DNA of 46,363 bases from Lachnospiraceae bacterium UBA2864 (lineage in GTDB: Bacteria; Bacillota; Clostridia; Lachnospirales; Lachnospiraceae), in assembly GCA_002350525.1 (NCBI GenBank), contig DEFA01000044.1:1-46363 (forward strand). Direction: 5' to 3'. Below, one piece after another: positions 34,127 through 41,668 of the stretch (within the stretch, counting starts at the first letter, position 1; each line of letters starts with the position of its first letter). Both the position numbers and the translations under genes were made by a program. The notes under the pieces were generated by a model. That model saw nothing but the letters and a program-made list of their open reading frames with translations. It was not told the DNA's origin and did not search any database.

Positions 34127-34534
34127 ATGAATGAAAAATTTAAGAAGTTAGTGAGAAAGATGATGCCGGCTCTTATGCTGGCTTTTTTTGTGTCAGTATT
34201 TATGCCGGCAGTCAAAGTTAATGCAGCAGAATCTGCAAGATTAACAGCACAAAGTAGTTATATTACAGTTTTATCCGATCAGAATAGTGAAGGTTCCAGT
34301 ACGGGTGTTTCAGATGTGGATTCAGCATTAAAAAATCTAAAGACCCTTATAGTCGGTATAGTAAGGGTGTTTGGTGGTATAGCTGCTCTTGTCGGAGTAG
34401 TAATTTGTGTACTGGGATTTACTAGTCATAACAGGGAACAGCAGTGGGCAGGAGTCATAGTAGCTATTGCCGGAATAATAGTCGTTTTTGCACCTGAAAT
34501 AGTAAATGCCATAACAGGAAAACAATTGTTCTGA
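34127..34534 (+). CDS. Pilin-like/Maff2-like small membrane protein
   Basis: 135 residues. A Sec-type signal peptide (about 1-35, MMPALMLAFFVSVFMPAVKVNAA) is followed by a short Ser/Thr-rich stretch and two membrane helices (about 78-102 and 106-130) joined by TSHNREQQWAG. This is the VirB2/TrbC-like topology of the Maff2-like proteins of Firmicutes conjugative elements. Likely the abundant channel or pilus subunit. It is preceded by AGGAGG and followed by a hairpin, which would favour higher yield than its neighbours. Confidence 0.75.
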   Translation: MNEKFKKLVRKMMPALMLAFFVSVFMPAVKVNAAESARLTAQSSYITVLSDQNSEGSSTGVSDVDSALKNLKTLIVGIVRVFGGIAALVGVVICVLGFTSHNREQQWAGVIVAIAGIIVVFAPEIVNAITGKQLF

Positions 34535-34543
34535 TGAGTAAAA

Positions 34544-34565
34544 AAGGACGGGGAATCCCGTCCTT
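34544..34565 (+). terminator. Hairpin between the pilin-like and VirB6-like genes
   Basis: AAGGACGGG-GAAT-CCCGTCCTT is a perfect 9-bp stem but lacks a T-run. It more likely stabilises or processes the mRNA, or terminates weakly, letting the pilin-like gene exceed the downstream genes. Confidence 0.6.
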
Positions 34566-34587
34566 GAGAAAAAGAAGGTGGTGAGTT

Positions 34588-35514
34588 ATGTTTTTTGACT
34601 TTTTACGTATAGCATTTGCGTTTTTCAGCGAAAAGATGAATCTGTTCATTACACTCCTCACTACAGATATAACTACATTTCAGCATGGTATTGTATGGTC
34701 CGGAGTTAAAATATTATATAATGCATTTTTATCTGTAGGAATTACCATGGCGGCCATTCTTATGATGGTCAATCTTATTGATAGTTCATACCGGCTGATT
34801 GAATTAAAAAAACCGACAGTTATTATAAAGTATTTCTGTGAGGTAACATTGCTTTTTATTCTTTTACAGAAAACAATCGATGTTCTTTTATGGATATATA
34901 ACTTTGGAGCAGGACTAACAAGAACAGCGCTTACGGCTGCAGGAATATTAACAGAGTCGGGTGATCAATTCTTTAATATATCTCTTAGTGATGAAGCAGA
35001 GGAATTGTATGATTCTATGGGATGGATAAGTCTTGATAAAACACCGCTTAGAATTATATGTATAGTGGCTGGGATTTGGGTGATTATAGCAACTATAACA
35101 ATAATGCTTGTAGTATATGGAAGACTTTTCAATATATTCATTTTGGTTGCAGTATCTCCAATAACAGTTGCGTGCTCGCTTAGCAGTCAGACACGAAGGA
35201 TATTCTACAGCTATTTAAAGACATTTACTTCGGTAGCACTGGAAGCATTAGTTATAGTTGTAGCACTCTATATCTTTAAGATATTTTCTGCGTCAATTAT
35301 GTCAGAACAGATGGCTGGGAATGCGGTAATACATATAATAGGGAATATATATGTAAATGTAAATCCAGGAGGAGATTCGGGTGTTATACTCGATAGCTCA
35401 AATGTCTCAGGATATCTAATGAATTATCTGATGGAACTCAGTTTCCTGTTTGCTGTACTGATAGCAGCTATAAAAGGGAGTGAACAGTTGGTAAATAGAA
35501 TATTCGGAATTTAA
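34588..35514 (+). CDS. VirB6/TrbL-like polytopic channel protein
   Basis: 308 residues with about six hydrophobic segments: near 45-65 (VGITMAAILMMVNLI), 80-105, 158-180 (IICIVAGIWVIIATITIMLV), 185-205, 220-245 and 280-300. Arrangement, size and position between the pilin-like and VirB3-like genes match the VirB6/TrbL family of Gram-positive type IV secretion systems, which form the inner-membrane channel. The start follows GAAGGTGGTGAG. Confidence 0.78.
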   Translation: MFFDFLRIAFAFFSEKMNLFITLLTTDITTFQHGIVWSGVKILYNAFLSVGITMAAILMMVNLIDSSYRLIELKKPTVIIKYFCEVTLLFILLQKTIDVLLWIYNFGAGLTRTALTAAGILTESGDQFFNISLSDEAEELYDSMGWISLDKTPLRIICIVAGIWVIIATITIMLVVYGRLFNIFILVAVSPITVACSLSSQTRRIFYSYLKTFTSVALEALVIVVALYIFKIFSASIMSEQMAGNAVIHIIGNIYVNVNPGGDSGVILDSSNVSGYLMNYLMELSFLFAVLIAAIKGSEQLVNRIFGI

Positions 35515-35525
35515 GGAGGATTATA

Positions 35526-35909
35526 ATGAAAGCGATATATATTAATCCAGAGATAAAGCAAATTAAAGAAAAACATTATGAAATGGATTGGGAGACGATT
35601 TTAGGAATTGCATTTGCAGTGATGATTGCATTGTTTCTTAATTATATGCTTCCTGATTCATTAGGTTCTTTTAAACCGGTCATAGCAATAATTCCAATTT
35701 TTCCGATAGTTCTGCTTTCAGTAAAGGAATTCTATGGACTCAAATCCTATAGATTAGTTAAATATCTGTTTAGGTGCTTGATAAATGATAGGCCTCTGAT
35801 CTATGAATCTGAAGAATGGATAAAAATGAACAGATATGTAATACACCGCAAGAAAGAATGGAAGAAGGTGAATGAAAATGTACGAAGCAGAAAAAAGAAA
35901 TTTTCTTAA
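35526..35909 (+). CDS. PrgI/VirB3-like membrane protein
   Basis: 127 residues. Two close membrane helices (about 22-43 ETILGIAFAVMIALFLNYML and 50-67 PVIAIIPIFPIVLLSV) follow a soluble start; a basic tail lies in the cytosol. This is the PrgI/VirB3 pattern, and the gene overlaps virB4, its usual partner, by 32 bases. Confidence 0.8.
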   Translation: MKAIYINPEIKQIKEKHYEMDWETILGIAFAVMIALFLNYMLPDSLGSFKPVIAIIPIFPIVLLSVKEFYGLKSYRLVKYLFRCLINDRPLIYESEEWIKMNRYVIHRKKEWKKVNENVRSRKKKFS

Positions 35910-38220
35910 GACAAGATTCAGGATCAGGAGCATTCAGGCGGCAATACCATCCGCCAAACTTAAAGACAACGGTGTGATGGAATTTCCGGGTAAGATATAT
36001 TCATGCTGCTATATGATAGATGACGTGGATTTCTCCTCAACATCAGAAGAACAGCAGGAAGACTTTTATCAAAACTATGAAGATATCCTGAATGCTCTTG
36101 ATACCTCGGCAACCTATAAGATTACTTTATTTAACCGTAATATAAATTATATCACAGATAATATTTATTATCTCCCAGAAAATATAAATGATGGATATGA
36201 TCAGCTTAGAGTAGAATGTAACCGCATGAGAAAAAAGAACAGAGCCAGGGCAAAAGGAATAATCCAGGAGAAATATATTACGGTAACAATCTATAAGAAA
36301 ACATATGAGCTTGCAGAACAATATTTCGATAGATTCGAAAGAGAATTTGGAAAGAAGATGAAGACAAAGCTCTCTTCCGGTATAAGAAGAATAGGGACGA
36401 ATGACAGAATAAGGCTGTTCCATGATTTTTATAGAGCTGGTAATGAACCGTTCTTTGGATTTGATTATAAGAGAGCAGAAAAAAGAAAGACAACCTATAA
36501 AGATTATATTGCACCGGACTTTCTTCATTTCCATGACCATGATTTTGATATCGGAAGGAAATTTGGAAGAGTTTTCTTTATAAGGGATTGGGGAACAGCG
36601 CTTAAGGTTGAAACCTTATCCAATCTTATGGAGCTTAAGGCTAATATGATGATAACAATAGATATTGTGCCGATGACATCTGTCGAATCACGAAAACTCA
36701 TAGAAAATGCTGAAGGCAATGCTGAAGGAAATATCAGCAGCTATAGCAAACAGGGCGGTGCTTCGAAAAGAGCAGGGTATTCAGTGCTTCCGATAAGCCT
36801 TAACAGAGATCGACAGAATGTAAAGATGTTTGCAGATGATGTAAATAACAGAAATATGAAGGTTTTTATGGCAAGTGTATCAGGAGCAGTTCTTGCTGAT
36901 TCGATGGAAGAGCTGAATTCGTATACTGAAACAATCTATGAGACGGCGGCAGAAGGTGGGGTGGCTCAGATTATGCCGATGTCATTCCGTCAAGATCTGG
37001 GACTTAATACAGTACTTCCATATGGACCGAGATGGGTACTTAATCTGAGAGATGTTACCACAGAGAATGCTGCAGCAATGATGCCATTTAATTATATAAT
37101 GTATAACCATAAGACAGGTATTCCATATGGTACACATGCTGATAACTTCCAGGAGATAATGATAGACAGACGACTGCTTGTAAATGGAAATGAATGGGTA
37201 GTTGCCGTATCTGGAGGAGGAAAGAGTCTTAGAGTAAAGATTACAGCGCTTTTTGAGGTTCTTATGACAAATGGAGATGTTATTTTTATTGATCCTCACG
37301 GAGAATTTGCTTCTTTAACAAAAGCCCTTGGTGGGCAGGTTATACACCTTGGTGGCAATACATCGAATATTATTAATATAATGGATATACCTGTAGGCTA
37401 CGAAGAGGGTGATGATGTAGGTTCTAAAGCTGAGTTTATCAATGAGATATTCAGTACGCTTCTGGGTCCAAGAGAGTATATATCCGTATACCGATCTCTT
37501 GTTCTGAGAGCTGCAAGAATAGTGTATGCAGAGCACAAGAAGGATTACTATAACACAATGCCTCCTACGCTTAATGATCTCTATAACACGATTCAACAAC
37601 AGCCAGAACCTGAAGCTCAAAGACTTGCTCTTCTTATTGAACCGTTTCTAACGGGTTATCTTAAGTGCTTCAATGGATATACCAATGTGGATCTGTATTC
37701 AAGAGTAATCTGTTTCGACCTTTCAAACTTCAATGAAAGCCTGTTTTCGACTGGTATGAAGGTAGTTATAGATATGATTAAAGGTAAGCTTGTATATAAC
37801 TCAAACCTCAATAAACCTACATATATAAAGATAGATGAGGTGGCAAGGTTTCTGTCAGAGAAATGGATGGCTCAGGAGTTCAGTAAATTCTATAGGGAAG
37901 TCCGTAAATTTAATGGATATATTACCGGCATTATTCAGAATGTCCATACCCTGTATAATAATGAATATGCAATTGATATGATATCGAATTCGGAGATAGT
38001 CGTAATGCTCCGTCAGTCTGATAATGATGCGCAGCTTCTTCAGGAGATGTTCAGCCTTTCGAAGATACAGTATGAACAGCTTATAAAGGCAGAAGAAGGC
38101 TGCGGAATAATAAAATGTGGAAACAGTATATTCGGTTATAACGGACAGATAGAGAAACGTGGAGCAATATACGATATGGTTACGACCAAGAGGGAGTATC
38201 AAATGTACGGAGAGGAGTAG
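35878..38220 (+). CDS. virB4: VirB4-like type IV secretion ATPase
   Basis: 780 residues. I choose the ATG at 35878 (AGAAGG nine bases upstream) over one at 35872. N-terminal VirB4 domain to about 400, then the ATPase with Walker A A443-V-S-G-G-G-K-S450 and Walker B KIDEVARF (D653, E654), followed by GIIQNVHTL and QSDNDAQLL. The first Gly of Walker A is Ala, which VirB4 proteins tolerate. It energises substrate transfer and pilus assembly. Confidence 0.93.
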   Translation: MYEAEKRNFLKTRFRIRSIQAAIPSAKLKDNGVMEFPGKIYSCCYMIDDVDFSSTSEEQQEDFYQNYEDILNALDTSATYKITLFNRNINYITDNIYYLPENINDGYDQLRVECNRMRKKNRARAKGIIQEKYITVTIYKKTYELAEQYFDRFEREFGKKMKTKLSSGIRRIGTNDRIRLFHDFYRAGNEPFFGFDYKRAEKRKTTYKDYIAPDFLHFHDHDFDIGRKFGRVFFIRDWGTALKVETLSNLMELKANMMITIDIVPMTSVESRKLIENAEGNAEGNISSYSKQGGASKRAGYSVLPISLNRDRQNVKMFADDVNNRNMKVFMASVSGAVLADSMEELNSYTETIYETAAEGGVAQIMPMSFRQDLGLNTVLPYGPRWVLNLRDVTTENAAAMMPFNYIMYNHKTGIPYGTHADNFQEIMIDRRLLVNGNEWVVAVSGGGKSLRVKITALFEVLMTNGDVIFIDPHGEFASLTKALGGQVIHLGGNTSNIINIMDIPVGYEEGDDVGSKAEFINEIFSTLLGPREYISVYRSLVLRAARIVYAEHKKDYYNTMPPTLNDLYNTIQQQPEPEAQRLALLIEPFLTGYLKCFNGYTNVDLYSRVICFDLSNFNESLFSTGMKVVIDMIKGKLVYNSNLNKPTYIKIDEVARFLSEKWMAQEFSKFYREVRKFNGYITGIIQNVHTLYNNEYAIDMISNSEIVVMLRQSDNDAQLLQEMFSLSKIQYEQLIKAEEGCGIIKCGNSIFGYNGQIEKRGAIYDMVTTKREYQMYGEE

Positions 38221-38225
38221 TGTTT

Positions 38226-40058
38226 ATGATTAAATATCGGGAAATGAACCGGGATATAAAAGGCCTGGATCGAAACACGAAACACTTTGAACGTGGAATA
38301 TCACACGAAAGAGGAGTACTCTCCAAAAAGCTGGGAGATATAGATACAATTGAAGGGTTAGAAGATATAGATGATGTGGAAGATGACGGATTCATTGACA
38401 TTGGTGTTAGTGAATCCGTTTCTACATATAGAAGAACCGATTATGAAGATGACTATACATATGATAGTTATATAGGAAGAAATACTGATTATATCCGATA
38501 TAATAGTGCAGATAATGAAGCAGCAGACAGATCGTATTCGACAACGAGTTCTCAAAGAGGAGCAGATCCGTCGGTAAGAAAAGCGGATTATCCTGGCTAT
38601 GATAAAAAATATCCTGGCGAAAAGCCTGATTATGGTCGATCGGGAAATGAAAAGAGATTCCTGCAGTCTGGAGATACTGATATTCTAAGAGGACCAGTTA
38701 ATGTTGGCAAACAGGTGGATATGTTTGCAGGTTTTCATGAGAAAGCATCTGACAGGAATAAGAAGAAAAGCAATAATGATATAAAGTTTGAAAATAATGA
38801 TAAAAAATCCGGATCAAAACTAGGACTGAATGCAAAAGGCAAGAAGAAGGTAAAAAAGGCCGGGAATATTATAAAGAACAAAGCAATTAATACAGTTAAA
38901 AAACAGGGTGAAGAATTTGAACAAACAGGTTACAGAGCCGGAGGTAGCAGCAGTGAAAGTGCACATGGTTCGAGAGAGGCTGTTAAGAAGAATCCTATAA
39001 CATTATCCATAAAATCTGTTGGAAGAATAGTAATGTGGATTGTTCCGTGGTGGCTTATCCTGCTATTGCTGATAGTGTTTATTATAACATTCATGGATGA
39101 AGAGGATATGTTTTATTATGGCACAGATGATTACAGGAACATAACTGCATCTTTTCCTGCAGAAGTGGAACAGTGGAGAAGCGTTGTACATGAAAGATTT
39201 ATGTATTATACGGAAATAAATAAATATCCGGGAATAGATCTGTATCGGTTTGAATCAGCTATGCTTGCATTTATTTGGCAGGAGTCAGGTGGAAATCCGG
39301 ACGTAAATGATTATCTTGGAAACAGAACAGGCGATCTGATGCAGAGTAAGGAATCGGGATTCTGGCAGTATGACATTCCGGGAGACTGGAACAGCCTGCC
39401 TAACACAACTAAAAGTATAGATGCAGGAATACGATATTACTTTGACAATGCGTTGTATTGGGGAATACCGGAAGTGACAGATTATAAGAATATGCAGCTT
39501 TTGGCCCAGGGATACAATTATGGAATAAACTTTCTGATTTTCTGCAAGCAGACAGGAGTTACAGAATGGTCATACTCTTTATCGAGAGCATATCAGTTGA
39601 TGAGAAGTCCTTCAGGGAACTACGGACATGCTCCATATGGAGAAGAATGGCTCAGTAAATATGTTACATCTGCAGGTAATGGAGGATCATGGGTTTGGCC
39701 GATGCCGGCGGGGCGTGATATAAGTTCAGGGTTTGGAGCAAGATGGGGAAGTTTTCACAGAGGAATCGATATTCCATGTCCGGAAGGTTCGCAGGTCGTT
39801 GCTTCAAATAATGGAACAGTAACATACGTAGGATGGTATGGAACGGGTGGAAATGCTGTTCTGATAGATTGTGGTTCAGGAATAATGAATTATTATTATC
39901 ATCTATCAGGTTTTTTGGTGGATACCGGTGATGTAGTTACGGCGGGACAGCCTATTGCCTTATCCGGGAATACTGGTAATTCTACGGGACCACATCTGCA
40001 TTTCGGAGTGAGTATAGACGGAGAGTATGTAGATCCGCTGACTTATCTGCAGCAGTAA
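38226..40058 (+). CDS. Bifunctional wall hydrolase (lysozyme-like plus M23), VirB1/CwlT-like
   Basis: 610 residues; the ATG at 38226 follows GGAGAGGAG. A charged cytosolic region (1-265) precedes a membrane helix (about 268-291, WIVPWWLILLLLIVFIITF). Outside, a CwlT/lysozyme-like domain has E353 in WQESGGNPD as likely catalytic acid and GDLMQSKESG. The C-terminal M23 endopeptidase domain has H511 and D515 (FHRGID) and H590-L-H592-F, the zinc ligands and catalytic His. It opens peptidoglycan for the conjugation channel. The M23 domain replaces the NlpC/P60 domain of classical CwlT. Confidence 0.9.
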   Translation: MIKYREMNRDIKGLDRNTKHFERGISHERGVLSKKLGDIDTIEGLEDIDDVEDDGFIDIGVSESVSTYRRTDYEDDYTYDSYIGRNTDYIRYNSADNEAADRSYSTTSSQRGADPSVRKADYPGYDKKYPGEKPDYGRSGNEKRFLQSGDTDILRGPVNVGKQVDMFAGFHEKASDRNKKKSNNDIKFENNDKKSGSKLGLNAKGKKKVKKAGNIIKNKAINTVKKQGEEFEQTGYRAGGSSSESAHGSREAVKKNPITLSIKSVGRIVMWIVPWWLILLLLIVFIITFMDEEDMFYYGTDDYRNITASFPAEVEQWRSVVHERFMYYTEINKYPGIDLYRFESAMLAFIWQESGGNPDVNDYLGNRTGDLMQSKESGFWQYDIPGDWNSLPNTTKSIDAGIRYYFDNALYWGIPEVTDYKNMQLLAQGYNYGINFLIFCKQTGVTEWSYSLSRAYQLMRSPSGNYGHAPYGEEWLSKYVTSAGNGGSWVWPMPAGRDISSGFGARWGSFHRGIDIPCPEGSQVVASNNGTVTYVGWYGTGGNAVLIDCGSGIMNYYYHLSGFLVDTGDVVTAGQPIALSGNTGNSTGPHLHFGVSIDGEYVDPLTYLQQ

Positions 40059-40065
40059 AAAGAGA

Positions 40066-40092
40066 AAGGAGCCGTTAGCAAGACGGCTCCTT
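40066..40092 (+). terminator. Intrinsic terminator of the transfer operon
   Basis: AAGGAGCCGT-TAGCAAG-ACGGCTCCTT, eight bases after the wall hydrolase stop. Confidence 0.8.
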
Positions 40093-40490
40093 CCGATAAC
40101 GAACGTACGCACTATGAGAAAGTACTATAGTGATATAAATATAGAACAGCAATCTTCATATTGATTTATATCATATTTAATTGTGTAAATAGCTACACAC
40201 TCTCTCAATGTCGTTAAACGTATTGTAAGGGATGGAAGAGTGATTTTCAAGACTGAATTATAGAAAGATTCTATATATGAAGTAAAAATAGGGAAATGGT
40301 ATCAGCTGTATCACTTCCTTTATATATATGTTGATCCGAAATTTTAAAAAGATTTCGGGTCTGATTTCAAAAAAAGGGACTTAAACCCAAGGATAGAAGT
40401 GCGCCCAAAATGGTTTTTAGCAGTTTTTGTTCCCTTCCCCACACCCCTACCTTCATACCAGCTGAATATAATACCAGCTGAAAAGAAGAT
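40093..40490 (+). other. oriT: Candidate origin of transfer in a 440-base non-coding gap
   Basis: The gap between the transfer operon and the next gene contains AAGTGCGCCC at 40397-40406. This is the core nic sequence I recall for IncQ-type and several Gram-positive (pIP501/pSK41-like) oriTs. Upstream lie a CCGAAAT...ATTTCGG inverted repeat (about 40335-40358) and a GGG-ACTTAAA-CCC dyad directly before the core. Downstream are two 12-bp direct repeats ATACCAGCTGAA at 40455-40466 and 40471-40482. The rest is AT-rich without an ORF. Placement right after the transfer operon fits an oriT. The exact nick and the matching to this relaxase are untested. Confidence 0.7.
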
Positions 40491-40534
40491 GGTTTAATAT
40501 ACATATCTATAATATATACAAGGAGGCGGCGAGT

Positions 40535-41326
40535 ATGAAATGTGAGAATTGTGGTAATAACATAGAACCTGGAAAAGATATATGCCCTGTATGTGGGAAA
40601 GAGCAGCATAATTATGACAGACCCGACTACTTCGGGAGAAACAAGAGGGGCAGAGGCTCGGATCTGAGAGTGGTGATAATAACTCTGCTTGTAGCTGTTC
40701 CATGTATGGTTGTGCTTCTGATATTTGCATTCAGACTTGGAAATAATAGCAATCAGGATAAAGTGACTGCTGCTACAGTAACAGATGCATCAGAGGAACA
40801 GAGAGCATCCGATCAAAAAGAAGTAACATCACTGGAAGAGCAGGGTGTACCTGCAGATGTTTTTTCTTCAGCTGGTAATGCTGCAAAATCAAACGAAGTT
40901 GATATAGTAACCGAAACTGGTAATAGCCAAAGAGATAATGGGTATTTTGAAAGCAAGATGTCAGAAAAAAGTCAGATCAAGGAAGCTAAGAAGCTTGATA
41001 TCAGAACGGCAAAGAGAGCAAAAATGGCAATCGAGTCTATACTGGATCAGGGAGCACCGGAACAGATCTTATACCTTAAGGAGCTTGCAACAGATGAACC
41101 TGTCGTTGTAAACGATAAAATGATGGAGGCAGATACAACGGGAACATGGAAGCTGGTTAAGGATATAATGGGAGAATATGAGTTTGAGGTTCATTATACA
41201 GATTCCGGAGCAACAGCATACAGTTTTCAGATAGTGGATGATTCAGTGATCTTTTATACGGGGACGGATGTAGAACCAGCGAAGTGGAAGATTTATCCGG
41301 ACACAGATGATGGGTATATGGAATGA
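40535..41326 (+). CDS. Zinc-ribbon membrane protein with extracytoplasmic domain
   Basis: 263 residues behind AAGGAGG. An N-terminal zinc ribbon C3-x2-C6...C17-x2-C20 (KCENCGN, ICPVCGK) is followed by one membrane helix (about 45-67, VVIITLLVAVPCMVVLLIFA). A Ser/Glu-rich linker follows, then an outer domain from about 145 to the end with a beta-rich finish (GEYEFEVHYTDSGATAYSFQ). Similar single-helix zinc-ribbon proteins are common in Firmicutes with unknown roles. It stands alone between oriT and the toxin locus with its own terminator. Confidence 0.7.
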   Translation: MKCENCGNNIEPGKDICPVCGKEQHNYDRPDYFGRNKRGRGSDLRVVIITLLVAVPCMVVLLIFAFRLGNNSNQDKVTAATVTDASEEQRASDQKEVTSLEEQGVPADVFSSAGNAAKSNEVDIVTETGNSQRDNGYFESKMSEKSQIKEAKKLDIRTAKRAKMAIESILDQGAPEQILYLKELATDEPVVVNDKMMEADTTGTWKLVKDIMGEYEFEVHYTDSGATAYSFQIVDDSVIFYTGTDVEPAKWKIYPDTDDGYME

Positions 41327-41331
41327 TGTGA

Positions 41332-41384
41332 AATAGTCTGGAGCCTGCTTTATATCGAGTTTCAAGCAGGTTTCAGACTATTTT
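41332..41384 (+). terminator. Long intrinsic terminator
   Basis: AATAGTCTG (41332-41340) pairs with CAGACTATT (41374-41382), with a second inner stem CCTGCTT/AAGCAGG, followed by Ts. It separates the zinc-ribbon gene from the toxin locus promoter. Confidence 0.8.
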
Positions 41385-41395
41385 AAGGAAAATTA

Positions 41396-41427
41396 TTGAC
41401 ATTTGAATTAGAATTTGAGAGTATATA
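41396..41427 (+). promoter_or_regulatory. Promoter of the type III toxin-antitoxin locus
   Basis: TTGACA (41396-41401) and TATATA (41422-41427). The 20-bp spacing is longer than ideal, so strength or exact -10 is uncertain. The transcript would begin near 41433, where an AAAGAGA/TCTCTTT hairpin lies. Confidence 0.5.
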
Positions 41428-41448
41428 GACAAAGAGATGATTCTCTTT

Positions 41449-41627
41449 AAGGTTGGTTTATCTTACAAACAACCTTCTAAAAGCGGTTAGGTTGTCCATT
41501 CAAAACAGCCGGTTAGAAAGCGGTTAGGTTGTCCGTTCAAAACAGCCGGTTAGAAAGCGGTTAGGTTGTCCATTCAAAACAGCCGGTTAGAAAGCGGTTA
41601 GATTGTCCATACAAAACAATCAGTTAA
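41449..41627 (+). ncRNA. toxI: ToxI-like antitoxin RNA: four 37-nt tandem repeats
   Basis: Four contiguous 37-bp units (41480-41516, 41517-41553, 41554-41590, 41591-41627). Units 1 and 3 are identical; unit 2 differs by one base. In each, GGTTG (unit positions 11-15) can pair with CAGCC (27-31). In unit 4 both arms change together to GATTG and CAATC, converting G-C to A-T and a G-U to A-U, which is compensatory evidence for an RNA stem. A degenerate fifth copy (AAGGTTG..CAACCTT, 41449-41476) precedes them. Tandem 34-38-nt pseudoknot repeats followed by a terminator and the toxin gene define type III antitoxins, whose processed units bind and inhibit the toxin. Confidence 0.87.
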
Positions 41628-41632
41628 AAGAT

Positions 41633-41658
41633 GGGTGGCAAATTGCCACCCTTTTTTT
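41633..41658 (+). terminator. Terminator between antitoxin repeats and toxin gene
   Basis: GGGTGGCAA-A-TTGCCACCC followed by seven Ts, one base before the toxin ribosome site. In ToxIN loci this terminator limits toxin transcription so that antitoxin repeats outnumber toxin. Confidence 0.92.
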
Positions 41659-41668
41659 GGAGGCATAT

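Noticed and set aside
41480..41627. 37-bp repeats read as a CRISPR array
   Set aside because: The units are contiguous with no spacers, each is hairpin-forming, and they are followed by a terminator and a ToxN-like gene. No cas genes are present.
41603..41668. Longer N-terminus for the toxin starting in the fourth repeat
   Set aside because: It would translate through the terminator hairpin and has no ribosome site, whereas GGAGG precedes the ATG at 41669.
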